Shown here piece by piece: positions 31,903 through 41,591 of a DNA stretch of 64,000 nt. This DNA is from Prauserella rugosa (GTDB lineage: Bacteria > Actinomycetota > Actinomycetes > Mycobacteriales > Pseudonocardiaceae), in the NCBI RefSeq assembly GCF_000719975.1, contig NZ_JOIJ01000007.1, positions 287,909 through 351,908 of the forward strand, written 5' to 3'. Under the pieces are notes generated by a model. That model saw only the letters and a list, made by a program, of their open reading frames with translations. It made no database searches and had not been told where the DNA came from. Position numbers and translations under genes: made by a program. How positions within the stretch are numbered: the first letter of the stretch is position 1; each line of letters starts with the position of its first letter.

Positions 31903-32646
31903 TCACTCCCACCAGAACGACCACAGCCGCGCCCCGACGAGCCCGGCGCCGACGTCACCCAGCGTCCCCGGCTGGGCGCTGAACTGGTCGAGGCAGAACG
32001 CCCGGTGCTCGGCGGCGAGCAGTTCGGCGCGGTGGCGGGTCTTGGGTGGCGCGGCCACCGACAGGTGCAGCGCGTCGTAACCGACGGCGAGCAGCACGGC
32101 TCCGAACCGGTCCTCCCAGCTGCGCAGCACCGTGGACAGCAGGTCGGCGTGTTCGGTCGTGCGGAGCATGCCCTGCCACCCCAGCGCGGCCGGGACGTCG
32201 GCGGGGCGGTCGACCTCGGTGATGCCGAGGCGGTAGCGGCCGCCTGCCACCAGCCGCGATCCGGTGTTGCCGGCTTCGGCGAGCGGATCGGACCGCAACG
32301 GGGACCTCCTGGCCAGCCCGGGGAACGCCGCGCCGACGGGTTCGAGACACGTGCCGTCGCAGCACGGCCCGCGCCACCACGACGCGAGGATGTCGGCGGG
32401 CTCGCAAGCGCCGATGAGGTCGTCGGTGGGGGCACTCCACGGGCGGTCGTCGATCCAGTCCTGGCCGGACGCCTCGAAGCGCGGATCGTGCGGGATCAGC
32501 ACGGGCCAACGGCCGGTGCGCGGGAAGGCCGCGACACAGCCCAGGTACAGCGCGGGGTCGGTGATCGGATCCTCGGACACCCACAACCCGTGGTGCATAC
32601 GGCCGGGCGGGAGGGTGAGCGGGGTGGTGGTCGTCGGCGTGTTCAT
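31903..32646 (-). CDS. DUF4253 domain protein
   Basis: A 247-residue protein of unknown function. The C-terminal half resembles DUF4253: TGRWPVLIPHDP early, GYDALHLSVAAPPKTRHRA, EHRAFCLDQF and the typical end LWSFWWE. ATG 32646 is chosen because TAGCGT ends 7 nt upstream, a leaderless box; frames further upstream overlap the XPB gene and are spurious. DUF4253 proteins are scattered in actinobacteria, sometimes near toxin-immunity loci, but nothing here points to that. Confidence 0.82.
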   Translation of the reverse strand: MNTPTTTTPLTLPPGRMHHGLWVSEDPITDPALYLGCVAAFPRTGRWPVLIPHDPRFEASGQDWIDDRPWSAPTDDLIGACEPADILASWWRGPCCDGTCLEPVGAAFPGLARRSPLRSDPLAEAGNTGSRLVAGGRYRLGITEVDRPADVPAALGWQGMLRTTEHADLLSTVLRSWEDRFGAVLLAVGYDALHLSVAAPPKTRHRAELLAAEHRAFCLDQFSAQPGTLGDVGAGLVGARLWSFWWE

Positions 32647-32653
32647 GCATCGA

Positions 32654-32659
32654 ACGCTA
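32654..32659 (-). promoter_or_regulatory. leaderless -10 box for DUF4253 gene
   Basis: TAGCGT on the minus strand, ending 7 nt before ATG 32646; no SD present. Confidence 0.45.
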
Positions 32660-32780
32660 GTTCGACCCACCGACAGTTCCGGGTCGGCTCCGGCGCCACC
32701 GGTTTGCACTTCACTCGAACGGATGGTCGAGTTAAGTGCCGCCAGGGTGGCCAGTGCCGCCAAGGCCGCCGTGGCGGTAC

Positions 32781-34427
32781 TTACAGGGGACGGAGCAGGT
32801 CGTCGGCGTCGATGATGCGGTAGGCGTAGCCCTGCTCGGCGAGGAAGCGCTGCCGGTGGGCGGCGTAGTCGGTGTCGACGGTGTCGCGGGAGACGACCGA
32901 GTAGAAGTGCGCCTGGCGGCCGTCCTCCTTGGGTCGCAGCAGCCTGCCGAGCCGCTGGGCCTCCTCCTGCCGCGAACCGAACGTGCCCGACACCTGGATC
33001 GCCACCGACGCCTCGGGGAGATCGATCGAGAAGTTCGCGACCTTCGAGACCACCAGCTTGGTGATCTCGCCCTTGCGGAACCGATCGAACAGGGCCTCGC
33101 GTTCGGCGTTCTTCGTCGAACCCTGGATCACCGGTGCGTCGATTGCCGCCCCCAGCTCCTCCAGCTGGTCGAGGTAGGCGCCGATCACGAGGGTCGGCTG
33201 GTCCTGGTGCGAGTCGACGATGTTGCGGATCACCGAGGTCTTCGTGTGCGCGGTCGCCGCCAGGCGGTAGCGCTCCTCGGAGTCGGCGGTGGCGTAGGCG
33301 AGCCGTTCGCCCTCGGTCAGCGTCACGCGCACCTCGATGCAGTCGGCCGGAGCGATCCAGCCCTGCGCCTCGATGTCGCGCCACGGCACGTCGAAGCGCT
33401 TGGGTCCGATCAGGGAGAACACGTCACCCTCACGGCCGTCCTCGCGCACGAGGGTCGCGGTGAGGCCGAGCCTGCGCCGCGACTGCAGGTCGGCGGTCAT
33501 GCGGAACACCGGCGCGGGCAGCAGGTGCACCTCGTCGTAGATCACCAGGCCCCAGTCGCGCGAGTCGAACAGCTCGAGGTGCTTGTACTCGCCCTTCGAC
33601 TTACGGGTGATGACCTGGTAGGTCGCGATGGTGACCGGCCGGATCTCCTTCTTCTCGCCGGAGTACTCGCCGATCTCGTCCTCGGTCAGCGAGGTGCGTG
33701 CGACGAGCTCGCGCTTCCACTGCCTGCCCGCCACGGTGTTGGTGACCAGGATCAGCGTCGTGGCCTGCGCCTGTGCCATCGCGGCCGCGCCGACCAGCGT
33801 CTTGCCCGCACCGCACGGCAGCACGACGACACCCGAGCCGCCCGCCCAGAACGAGTCGGCCGCCTGCCGCTGGTACTCGCGCAGCGACCAGCCGTCCTCG
33901 TCGAGGGCGATGGGGTGGGCCTCGCCGTCGACGTAACCGGCCAGGTCCTCGGCGGGCCAGCCGACCTTCAGCAGTGCCTGCTTGAGCCTGCCGCGCTCGG
34001 AAGGGTGCACCGCCACGGTGTCCTCGTCGACCGCGACCCCGAGCATCGGCTTGATCTTCTTGTTGCGCTGCACCTCGGCGAGCACGGCGCGGTCGGTGGT
34101 CGTCATCACCAGGCCGTGTGCCGGGTGGTTGTGGATCTGCAACCTGCCGAAGCGGCCCATCGTGTCGACGATGTCGATCAGCAGCGGCTGCGGCACGGGG
34201 AAGCGCGAGTAGGTGGTGAGTGCGTCCACCACCTGCTCGGCGTCGTGCCCAGCGGCGCGTGCGTTCCACAGCGCCAGCGGCGTCACGCGGTAGGTGTGCA
34301 CGTGCTCGGGTGCGCGTTCCAGTTCCGCGAACGGTGCGATCGCGATCCGCGCATCCTCTGCCTGGTCGTGGTCGACCTCGAGCAGCACGGTCTTGTCCGA
34401 CTGGACGATCAGGGGGCCATCACTCAC
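32781..34427 (-). CDS. XPB/Ssl2-type DNA repair helicase
   Basis: A 548-residue SF2 helicase. It contains an N-terminal XPB damage-recognition-like domain (GPLIVQSDKTVLLEVDH), motif I LPCGAGKTLVGAAAM, motif II YDEVHLLPA (DEVH), motif III GLTATLVREDG, the RED motif, and motif VI QEEAQRLGRLLRPK. It matches mycobacterial XPB (Rv0861c, about 540 aa). GTG 34427 is 7 nt after TATAAA, suggesting a leaderless transcript; the GGGAGG between is too close to act as SD. In mycobacteria its helicase-associated partner is adjacent, but here the partner is at 48933-51167. Confidence 0.94.
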   Translation of the reverse strand: MSDGPLIVQSDKTVLLEVDHDQAEDARIAIAPFAELERAPEHVHTYRVTPLALWNARAAGHDAEQVVDALTTYSRFPVPQPLLIDIVDTMGRFGRLQIHNHPAHGLVMTTTDRAVLAEVQRNKKIKPMLGVAVDEDTVAVHPSERGRLKQALLKVGWPAEDLAGYVDGEAHPIALDEDGWSLREYQRQAADSFWAGGSGVVVLPCGAGKTLVGAAAMAQAQATTLILVTNTVAGRQWKRELVARTSLTEDEIGEYSGEKKEIRPVTIATYQVITRKSKGEYKHLELFDSRDWGLVIYDEVHLLPAPVFRMTADLQSRRRLGLTATLVREDGREGDVFSLIGPKRFDVPWRDIEAQGWIAPADCIEVRVTLTEGERLAYATADSEERYRLAATAHTKTSVIRNIVDSHQDQPTLVIGAYLDQLEELGAAIDAPVIQGSTKNAEREALFDRFRKGEITKLVVSKVANFSIDLPEASVAIQVSGTFGSRQEEAQRLGRLLRPKEDGRQAHFYSVVSRDTVDTDYAAHRQRFLAEQGYAYRIIDADDLLRPL

Positions 34428-34434
34428 GCCTCCC

Positions 34435-34440
34435 TTTATA
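34435..34440 (-). promoter_or_regulatory. leaderless -10 box for XPB gene
   Basis: TATAAA on the minus strand ends 7 nt before GTG 34427. It differs from TANNNT only at the last base. Confidence 0.4.
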
Positions 34441-34617
34441 CGTTCCTCGTCCGACAGGTTGGGCCGTCCGGTGAGAGGCTGGCGCTCATACTGGAGCTTG
34501 ACCCGGCGACGCAATACCATCGCCCGGCGTAATACGCGCCACCGGACGGTGTGGATCTTGGTCCCCCGGTCGTGGCTACCATCCGAGTGTCTCTCGCGTT
34601 GACATGAAGGAAGTCAG

Positions 34618-37600
34618 TTGCCCCGTCGCAGCCAGGCCCCCAGGGATGAGGCGGCGGACATCGAGCGCTCGGGAGGGCGTTGGCGACTGCGCAACTGGCG
34701 GCTGAGAACCCGCCTGCTCGTCGCGCTGCTCGTGCCCGTCGTGGCGATGCTGGTGTTCGCGGGGCTGCGGGTCGAGGGCAATCTGTCGAGCGCGCACGAG
34801 TACGCGCAGGCCACCGAGCGGGTGCGGGTCGACGACACGGTCGCCGCCCTCGTGCACGAACTCCAGCGGGAGCGCGATCTCACGGTGCGCTACGTCGCGG
34901 GCGGCAGGCAGGGCCCTGCCGGTGACGTGATGCAGCAGCGCCAGGTCGTCGACGACGCGCGGGGCGAGTTCGACAAGGCCTTCACCGCGGCGCGGCCCGA
35001 GCTGCCCGCGCAGGCGATCGGGTCGTTCGAGCAGTGGGAACGCAGACTCGAAGGGCTGACCGACGCCCGGTACGCGGGCGAGCACTCCCAGCAGCCGCCG
35101 GGTCAGGTCCTGACGGCCTACAACGAGCTGATCGCCGGCCTGCTCGACATCGGCGACCAGGCCGCCATCGACACCGCCGACCGCCAGCTCGCGCGCACCT
35201 ACCTGGCCGCGGGCGCGGTCGCACGCGTCAAGGACGCCCTGTCGATCCGCAGGGCGCTGGTGGCCGAGGCCCTCGCGGCGGGTGCCCACGACGAGCAGCG
35301 TGGAAGGGCTCTGGCCGGAGCCGAGGTGCAGGTCGACGACGCCCGCCGCGACTACGCCAAGTTCGCGACGTCGGCCCAGCGGCGCCTGCTCGAGGACACC
35401 CTCGCCCCGCGGGTCGAGGAGACGAACCCGACGGCGGGTGCGGTGCTCGACGGCGATCTGACCGCGGATCCGCGGTCCTGGGATCAGCAGGCCACGCAGG
35501 CCGTCGACGCGGCGAAGGAGGTCGAGGACTCCCTGCGCGACGAGGTTCGCGAGCGCTCCGACGCGCTGGCCTCGTCGACGCGGTCGCACGCCGTGATCGA
35601 CGGCGCGGTCATCCTGGGCGTGCTGATCCTCGCCGGGTTGTTGGCCGTGGTCATCGCACGGTCGCTCGTGCGGCCGCTGCGGACCCTGCGCACCAGTGCG
35701 CTCGACGTGGCCCACTACCGGCTGCCCGAGGCCGTCAAGGGCATCCTGACCGACCCGGACCCGAAGCCGGAGGACGCGCACCGGCGGTCGGTCGAACCGG
35801 TGCCGGTGTACAGCAGGGAGGAATTCGGCCAGGTCGCGCGGGCGTTCGACGCGGTGCACGGGCAGGCTGTGCGGCTCGCGGGGGAACAGGCGATGCTGCG
35901 CGAGAACGTCAACTCGATGTTCGTGAACCTGTCGCGGCGCAGCCAGGACCTCGTCGAGCGTCAGCTCACCGTGCTCGACCGGATGGAGGAACACGAGCAG
36001 GACCCCGACGTGCTGGGCGGGCTGTTCGAACTCGACCACCTGGCCACGCGGATGCGGCGCAACAGCGAGAACCTGCTCGTGCTCGCGGGCCAGGACGTCG
36101 GCAGGCCGCTGCCGGGAGCCGTCGCCGCCGAGGAGATCATCGGTGCCGCGCTGTCGGAGGTCGAGCACTACCAGCGCATCAACGTCGCCGCGACGCCGCA
36201 GATCGGCGTCCGTGGTGACATCGTCGGCGACCTCGTGCACGTCATCTCGGAGCTGTTCGAGAACGCCACCGACTACTCGCCTGCGGACACGCCCGTGTCG
36301 GTCGTCAGCGCCGTCACGCAGGACGGCGAGTGGCGCATCGACATCACCGACCGCGGCGCGGGCATGCCCGAGATGGAGATCCGGAGGGCCAACGCGCGGT
36401 TGTCCGAGGTGCCGGACGTCGACGTCGAGGTGTCGCGCCGGATGGGGCTCTACGTGGTCGCCCGGCTGGCCCGTCAGCACGACATCCGGGTGTGGTTGTC
36501 GGCCGCCGAACTCGTCGGACTGACGGCGACCGTCGTCGTGCCCTCCGCACTGATCACCAGGGCCGACGAGTTGGCGAGCGATTCGCCGGTCGCGCTCGAG
36601 GACGCGGAGGAACCGGACCGGCAGCAGGCCCGTTCCGTCGTGTTCGGCCCGGAGCCGGTTCGTCCGGCGCGCACGGCTCTGCCTTCGGAGCCGGAGCCGT
36701 CCGAACCGCTGGCGCCCGCCGGCGAGCCGGAGCCGTCCGAACCCGCGCAGGTGCCGGCCGAGATCGCGGAAGCAGGTCTCGTGGACGCAGACCCGGCCGA
36801 GCACCGCCCTGAACCGGAGTTCGAGCCGGACGTCTCCTCGGAGGTCGCCCGGCCGGAGCCGCTGGCCGAGCCGGCTCCCGAGTCCGAGCCGTCGCCTGCC
36901 GCCCCGACCGAGGCCGAGGAGGCCGCCATGGAGACACCGGTCCGGCCGCGGGAGCCCGAAGCCCCGCTGCCGCGCCGTCGCACGCGTGCGCAGGAGGCGG
37001 CGCGTGGAGCCGGCGAACCGGCACCGGACGAACGGGAGACCGAGGAGATCCGGCTGCCCACACGCCCGCCGCGGCTGCGTTCGGCGGCCCCGCCGCGGGA
37101 CGAGCCGACGACGGAGGAACTGCCCCGGGTCGTCGGCTCCCAGCACGAGATGCCGCCCGAGCCAGCCCGACCCGCCGAGCCGGCCGACCCCGAATCGAGG
37201 CCCGAACCAAGGCCCGAATCGAGGCCGGAACCCGAGCCCTGGGCCGAGCTCGGGACCGAGCACCACTCCGAGCTGGGCCGTGATGCGGATGCCGGCCGGG
37301 CCGCGACCGCACCTCGGGGTGTCGCCGAGCCCGCCCGCGTGCGCCCCAGCAGGGAGCCCGAACCGGACCCGGCCGAGCAGACCGACGTCTCCGGATGGGG
37401 GCCGGGCCCCACCTGGCCCATGCGGGACGACGACGAGCGTTCCCGCGGTGGCGCCGAGCAGCCGGACAGCCGTGCCGCCGCGCAGGCCCCTCGGCCACCC
37501 GCACCCGCGCAGCAGGCCCCTGCGCGCCAGGACGAGGGCCTCTCCGCGGACGACGACCCGGACGGCGTGGACGCGCCGACCGACCGGATGGCCGCCTACC

Positions 37601-38040
37601 AGCGGCTGGTCACGCGCTGGTTCGATCCCGACGCCGAGGTGCAGGACTGGTTGTCGGAGGTCGCGGCAGTCACCCCCACCGGTGACCACAGCCAGGAACA
37701 CCGCGGCGAGCGGAACGGGTCGGTCCCGGGTCGGGCCACCGACGGCCGCACGCAGCAGGCCTCTCGCGCCGACCGTGCAGCCGCCGACCGCGTAGCCGAC
37801 CGTGGCCCGGCCGAAGGCCTCCCCGCGAACGACACATCCGCGAACGACACATCCGCGAACGGCGCGGCCGCGAACGGGGTTCCGGCGCCCGGCACCCCGG
37901 CCGGCGCGGGCGACGACATCCACCCACGTCCCGCGGCCGACGATCCGACGTCGATCGACCGCTCACCCGAGGCGATCCGCAGGCGAATGGCGAGCCTGCA
38001 ACAGGGCACGGCCCAGGGCCGGCACGCCAGGAGCCGCTGA
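34618..38040 (+). CDS. NIT-domain sensor histidine kinase (stand-alone CvnA-like)
   Basis: An 1140-residue membrane kinase. Layout: basic N-terminus, TM1 (about 35-53), extracellular NIT-type four-helix sensor (about 60-320), TM2 (about 325-347), HAMP (about 347-440), a phosphoacceptor-like helix with ELDHLATRMRRNSENL, HATPase (about 520-655; N-box SELFENATDYS, G-box DRGAGMPE), then a 480-residue Pro/Glu-rich disordered tail. TTG 34618 is preceded by GAAGGAAG. The NIT domain suggests sensing of nitrate, nitrite or a related anion. It has no CvnB/C/D genes downstream, unlike the second kinase. The next gene is a convergent NitT/TauT ABC operon. Confidence 0.88.
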   Translation: MPRRSQAPRDEAADIERSGGRWRLRNWRLRTRLLVALLVPVVAMLVFAGLRVEGNLSSAHEYAQATERVRVDDTVAALVHELQRERDLTVRYVAGGRQGPAGDVMQQRQVVDDARGEFDKAFTAARPELPAQAIGSFEQWERRLEGLTDARYAGEHSQQPPGQVLTAYNELIAGLLDIGDQAAIDTADRQLARTYLAAGAVARVKDALSIRRALVAEALAAGAHDEQRGRALAGAEVQVDDARRDYAKFATSAQRRLLEDTLAPRVEETNPTAGAVLDGDLTADPRSWDQQATQAVDAAKEVEDSLRDEVRERSDALASSTRSHAVIDGAVILGVLILAGLLAVVIARSLVRPLRTLRTSALDVAHYRLPEAVKGILTDPDPKPEDAHRRSVEPVPVYSREEFGQVARAFDAVHGQAVRLAGEQAMLRENVNSMFVNLSRRSQDLVERQLTVLDRMEEHEQDPDVLGGLFELDHLATRMRRNSENLLVLAGQDVGRPLPGAVAAEEIIGAALSEVEHYQRINVAATPQIGVRGDIVGDLVHVISELFENATDYSPADTPVSVVSAVTQDGEWRIDITDRGAGMPEMEIRRANARLSEVPDVDVEVSRRMGLYVVARLARQHDIRVWLSAAELVGLTATVVVPSALITRADELASDSPVALEDAEEPDRQQARSVVFGPEPVRPARTALPSEPEPSEPLAPAGEPEPSEPAQVPAEIAEAGLVDADPAEHRPEPEFEPDVSSEVARPEPLAEPAPESEPSPAAPTEAEEAAMETPVRPREPEAPLPRRRTRAQEAARGAGEPAPDERETEEIRLPTRPPRLRSAAPPRDEPTTEELPRVVGSQHEMPPEPARPAEPADPESRPEPRPESRPEPEPWAELGTEHHSELGRDADAGRAATAPRGVAEPARVRPSREPEPDPAEQTDVSGWGPGPTWPMRDDDERSRGGAEQPDSRAAAQAPRPPAPAQQAPARQDEGLSADDDPDGVDAPTDRMAAYQRLVTRWFDPDAEVQDWLSEVAAVTPTGDHSQEHRGERNGSVPGRATDGRTQQASRADRAAADRVADRGPAEGLPANDTSANDTSANGAAANGVPAPGTPAGAGDDIHPRPAADDPTSIDRSPEAIRRRMASLQQGTAQGRHARSR

Positions 38041-38044
38041 CGGT

Positions 38045-38905
38045 TCACGTGTCGGCGGTCGTCAGCTCCGAATCCGCCGAACCGGCCGAATCCGCCGAAC
38101 CCTCACCCGCCTGCTCGGCCTCGGCGGTGCGCTGTGCACGGGGGCTCTGCAGCAGACGGGCCACCTCGCCGCGCAGAGCGACGAATCGTTCGGACTCCCG
38201 CGTGGTGATCTGATCGCGCTCGGCCGGCAGGTCGATCGACAGGTCCGCAACGATCGAGGCGGGCGACTTCGACAGCACCAGCACACGGTCGGCGAGGTAG
38301 ACGCTCTCGTCGATGTCGTGGGTGACCAGCAGGATCGTGCTGCCCAGGTCGCGCTGCACGGTGCGGGTCAGGTCCTCGAGCTCGCCGCGGGTCTGCGCGT
38401 CGACGGAGGCGAACGGCTCGTCCATGAGCAACAGGGCGGGCCTGCCGACGAGCGCGCGGGCGATCGACACGCGCTGCTGCATGCCGCCCGAGAGCTGCCA
38501 CGGGAACTTCTTGCCGACACCCGCCAGCCCGACCGCCTCGAGCACCTCGGCGGCACGCCGGGTGCGTTCCGCCTTCGACACCTTCTGCCAGCGCAGCGGG
38601 AACTCGACGTTCTTCGCCACGGTCAGCCACGGGAACAGCGAGCGGCTGTAGTCCTGGAACACCACGGCGAGGTCGTCGGGCACGCCGGACACCTCGTCGC
38701 CGTGCAGCCGCACGGAACCGCCTGTCGCCTCGATGAGCCCGGATATGCAGCGCAACAGGGTGGACTTGCCGCATCCGGACGGGCCGACGATGCACGCCAG
38801 CTGTCCGGCCTCGATGGAGAACGTCAGGTCCTGCACGGCGACGTGCGCGCGCTCGCCCTGTCCGTACTGGTGGGTGAGCCCGGAAACCTCGAGCATGGTC
38901 GACAC
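38045..38905 (-). CDS. NitT/TauT-type ABC transporter ATP-binding protein
   Basis: A 286-residue ATPase of the SsuB/TauB/NrtD class. Walker A GPSGCGKST at 41-49, Q-loop VVFQDYSRSLFPWLTV, signature LSGGMQQRVSIARAL, Walker B LLLMDEPF. The last 45 residues are acidic and outside the fold. GTG 38905 is taken; ATG 38896 is equally possible. It is the last gene of a four-gene operon (SBP, two permeases, ATPase). The substrate could be nitrate, a sulfonate, taurine or a thiamine precursor; the ATPase sequence alone does not say. Confidence 0.9.
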   Translation of the reverse strand: MSTMLEVSGLTHQYGQGERAHVAVQDLTFSIEAGQLACIVGPSGCGKSTLLRCISGLIEATGGSVRLHGDEVSGVPDDLAVVFQDYSRSLFPWLTVAKNVEFPLRWQKVSKAERTRRAAEVLEAVGLAGVGKKFPWQLSGGMQQRVSIARALVGRPALLLMDEPFASVDAQTRGELEDLTRTVQRDLGSTILLVTHDIDESVYLADRVLVLSKSPASIVADLSIDLPAERDQITTRESERFVALRGEVARLLQSPRAQRTAEAEQAGEGSADSAGSADSELTTADT

Positions 38906-38969
38906 GGTCGGCCTCCTACGGGATGTGTCGAGCGGTGGGTCGGACAGCCGTGGGTCAGACAGCGGTGGG

Positions 38970-39794
38970 TCAGACGTCGTCGCCCCGACCGGGTTGCCAG
39001 CCGAGGACGAGCCGTTCGATCGCGAGCAGCAGTGTGTTGAGCAGGTAGCCGATCGCGCCCAGCATCAGCACCCAGGCCCACATCACGGCATATTCGGAGT
39101 TCAGCTGCGAGGCCGCAAGTTCCTTGCCGATGCCGCTGCTGCTGACGATCTCGGCCACGACCATCAGCAGGATCGCGATCGACAGGCTCAGCCGCAGGCC
39201 CGCGAAGATCTTCGGCATCGCGGCAGGCAGCACGATCATGCCGATCCAGTACCGCCGCGGGGTGCCCAGGCTGCGGGCGGTGTCGACCTTCACCGAGTCG
39301 ACCGACCGCACACCGTCCACCGTGTTGATCACGATCGGCCACAACGTGGAGAACACGATCGCCGCGATGCGCATGTCCGGACCGGCGCCGAACAGCACGA
39401 TGAACACGGGCATCAACGTCACAGGCGGGATCGACCGGAAGAACGAGATCAGCGCCCCGAAGTAGTCCATCGCCCACGGCGACCTGCCCAGCGCGGTGCC
39501 GATCACCACGCCCACCACCGAGGCGAGCGCCCACGAACCGAGCGCGAGCAGCAGGCTCGGCAGGATGGCGTCGAACACCGCGTCGCCGAGGAACAGGTGC
39601 GAGGCCGGACCGGACAGCAGCAGGTCGACGGCGGCCCCGAGGATCTCGGTCATCCGCGGGAAGTAGAAGCTGTCGGCCGCGCCCGCGACCAACTCCCACG
39701 TCACGAGCGCGACCACGAAGACCGACCAGGTCATCGCGGTTGAACCGAGGAGCGCCCGGGCGCGGTTCGACCGCGTCGGTGTCGTCGTGGCCAT
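38970..39794 (-). CDS. ABC transporter permease (NitT/TauT type), subunit 2
   Basis: A 274-residue permease with about six membrane helices and the EAA-like loop DTARSLGTPRRYWIGMIVLP followed by AAMPKIFAGLRLSLSIA. It begins at ATG 39794, sharing one base with the stop of the first permease (TGATG). Two non-identical permeases imply a heterodimeric channel for the SBP at 40566-41591. Confidence 0.9.
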   Translation of the reverse strand: MATTTPTRSNRARALLGSTAMTWSVFVVALVTWELVAGAADSFYFPRMTEILGAAVDLLLSGPASHLFLGDAVFDAILPSLLLALGSWALASVVGVVIGTALGRSPWAMDYFGALISFFRSIPPVTLMPVFIVLFGAGPDMRIAAIVFSTLWPIVINTVDGVRSVDSVKVDTARSLGTPRRYWIGMIVLPAAMPKIFAGLRLSLSIAILLMVVAEIVSSSGIGKELAASQLNSEYAVMWAWVLMLGAIGYLLNTLLLAIERLVLGWQPGRGDDV

Positions 39795-40561
39795 CACGCG
39801 GCCCTTTCCTCTGCGTCGGCCCAGCGGAACAGCCACCTGCCGGTCGCCTCGAGCGCGGCGTTGATGCCCCATCCGGCCAGGCCCGCGAGCACGGTGCCCG
39901 CCATGACCTGGTCGAGGTATCCGCCGTTCTGGCCCATCATCAGGATGAATCTGCCCAGCCCGATCTCCGAGCCCGCGATGTACTCGACGCTGATCACCGC
40001 GATGAGCGCGATCGAGGCCGACACGCGGATGCCGGTGAAAATGAACGGCGCGGCGTGGGGCAGCGCCACCCAGGTGAGCATCTGCCTGCGGTTGGTGCCG
40101 GACGCGCGGGCCGAGTCGAGCAGCACCGGGTCGATCTCACCGAAGGCGTAGACGGTGTTGAACAGGATCGGCCACACCGCGGCGTACACGGCGAGCGTGA
40201 TCTTGGCGTCCGGTCCGCTGCCGATGGTCACCATGACGAGCGGGATCAGGGCGACCGCCGGGATGGGGCGCAGGAACTCGATGAGTGCGCGGCTCGCGGA
40301 CTGCAGCACCGGCACGTTGCCGAGCACGAGCCCGAGCGGTACGCCGATGAGGATCGCGATGCCGAGCGCCAGCAGCCACGCCAGCAGGGTCGCGATCACG
40401 TCGCGCAGGAATCCCTCGTCGCCGAGCAGGTCGACGAGCGCGAGCGCGACGTCGCTGACCGGCGGGATCCAGTGGGCGGGCAGCAGACCGGCCTGCACGG
40501 CGAACTCCCAGACGAGGAAGAACCCGAGCAGGCCGGTCAGACTTTTCGCGAATGTGCCCAC
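39794..40561 (-). CDS. ABC transporter permease (NitT/TauT type), subunit 1
   Basis: A 255-residue permease with about six membrane helices; the EAA loop is LLDSARASGTNRRQMLTWVALP. GTG 40561 lies 4 bp after the SBP stop. Typical of BinPDT inner-membrane components of nitrate/sulfonate/taurine importers. Coupled to the next permease by TGATG. Confidence 0.9.
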   Translation of the reverse strand: MGTFAKSLTGLLGFFLVWEFAVQAGLLPAHWIPPVSDVALALVDLLGDEGFLRDVIATLLAWLLALGIAILIGVPLGLVLGNVPVLQSASRALIEFLRPIPAVALIPLVMVTIGSGPDAKITLAVYAAVWPILFNTVYAFGEIDPVLLDSARASGTNRRQMLTWVALPHAAPFIFTGIRVSASIALIAVISVEYIAGSEIGLGRFILMMGQNGGYLDQVMAGTVLAGLAGWGINAALEATGRWLFRWADAEERAA

Positions 40562-40565
40562 GCCG

Positions 40566-41591
40566 TTACTCGGAGGCCGAGTCGTCCGACGAGTCCGGAG
40601 CGATGATCATGTCCTTGACGTCGATCTTCTTGGAGATCGCGTCGCGTTCGAGCATGAGGTCCGGAACCCGCTGGATGCGCTCGGGGTCGAGGCTGCTCTC
40701 GAAGGTCAGCAGCGTCGTGAGCGGTGCGAGGTCCTTCTCGATCTTGGCGTGCTCGACGAGCAGCGGGTCGATGACCTTGGTGCGGTCGGCGGTCTCGGCC
40801 TCGTCGCTGGCCTTGACCATGGCGCGCTGGAAGGCGGCGACCGTCTTGGGGTTCTCCTTGGCGAACTCGGCGGTCGTGCCGTAGCCGGCCATCGGAAGGT
40901 CCTTCAGCGGGCCGGTCATCGGGTCCCACCGTGCCTCGGCGCCGAAGTTCTGCTGGTTCATGGCGATGAACGGGTCGGGCATGAACGCGGCGTCGAGGTC
41001 GCCCTTCTCGAGCAGTGCGGCCATGTCACCGAAGCCCATGTGCTGCCAGTTGACCTTCTCGAGGTCGACGTCGTTGGTCTCGGCCCACGCCTTGGTGAGG
41101 ATGTCGGCCAGCGTGCCCTCTGGCGTGACGCCGACCTTCTTGCCCTCGAGGTCCTTCGGGTCCTCGAGCTGCGAGTTCTTGGGCACCATGATCGCGTTGG
41201 ACTTGGGCGCCGCGGACGAGGCGTCCGCGATCAGCTTGAGGTCCATCGAGCCCTTGTCCTGCTCGGCGAAGAAGCCGGTGTAGCCCGAGTAGATGATGTC
41301 GGCCTCGCCGCTCTGCAGCTTGGCGAAGCCCTTGTCCGCGCTGTCCACGAGGACCGGGTTGACCTCGAGACCCTCGTCGGAGAAGTAACCCTTCTCGTTG
41401 GCGAGGTGGAACGCGGCGAGGTCGATGGTGCCCTGGATCGACACGTTGATCTTGGACTTCTCGACCTGGGCGTTGCCACTGTCCTCATCGTCGGAGCCAC
41501 CGAGCAGCCCGCAACCACTGATCGAGGCGAACACGGCGAGGCCGGCGGCGAGTGCGGTCAGGCGCCGGCCGCGGCGTAATGATGGACGCAA
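40566..41591 (-). CDS. ABC transporter substrate-binding lipoprotein (NMT1/SsuA-like)
   Basis: A 341-residue solute-binding protein. The signal peptide ends in a lipobox (SISGCG), so it is a lipid-anchored surface protein. The mature part starts SKINVSIQGTIDLAAFHLAN and has ADIIYSGYTGFFAEQ and the hinge VGVTPEGTLADILTKAW of the NitT/TauT/SsuA family. TTG 41591 has GAGGAG 5 nt upstream. It is first of the operon. The ligand is not decidable from sequence; neighbouring NIT-domain kinases make a small anion an attractive guess. Confidence 0.9.
   Translation of the reverse strand: MRPSLRRGRRLTALAAGLAVFASISGCGLLGGSDDEDSGNAQVEKSKINVSIQGTIDLAAFHLANEKGYFSDEGLEVNPVLVDSADKGFAKLQSGEADIIYSGYTGFFAEQDKGSMDLKLIADASSAAPKSNAIMVPKNSQLEDPKDLEGKKVGVTPEGTLADILTKAWAETNDVDLEKVNWQHMGFGDMAALLEKGDLDAAFMPDPFIAMNQQNFGAEARWDPMTGPLKDLPMAGYGTTAEFAKENPKTVAAFQRAMVKASDEAETADRTKVIDPLLVEHAKIEKDLAPLTTLLTFESSLDPERIQRVPDLMLERDAISKKIDVKDMIIAPDSSDDSASE

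Noticed and set aside
34576..37923. Very long open frame antisense to the first NIT kinase (over 1100 codons)
   Set aside because: It is the mirror of a GC-rich coding gene. The plus-strand frame has clear TM, HAMP and HATPase motifs; the minus frame has only Arg/Gly/Val-rich low complexity.
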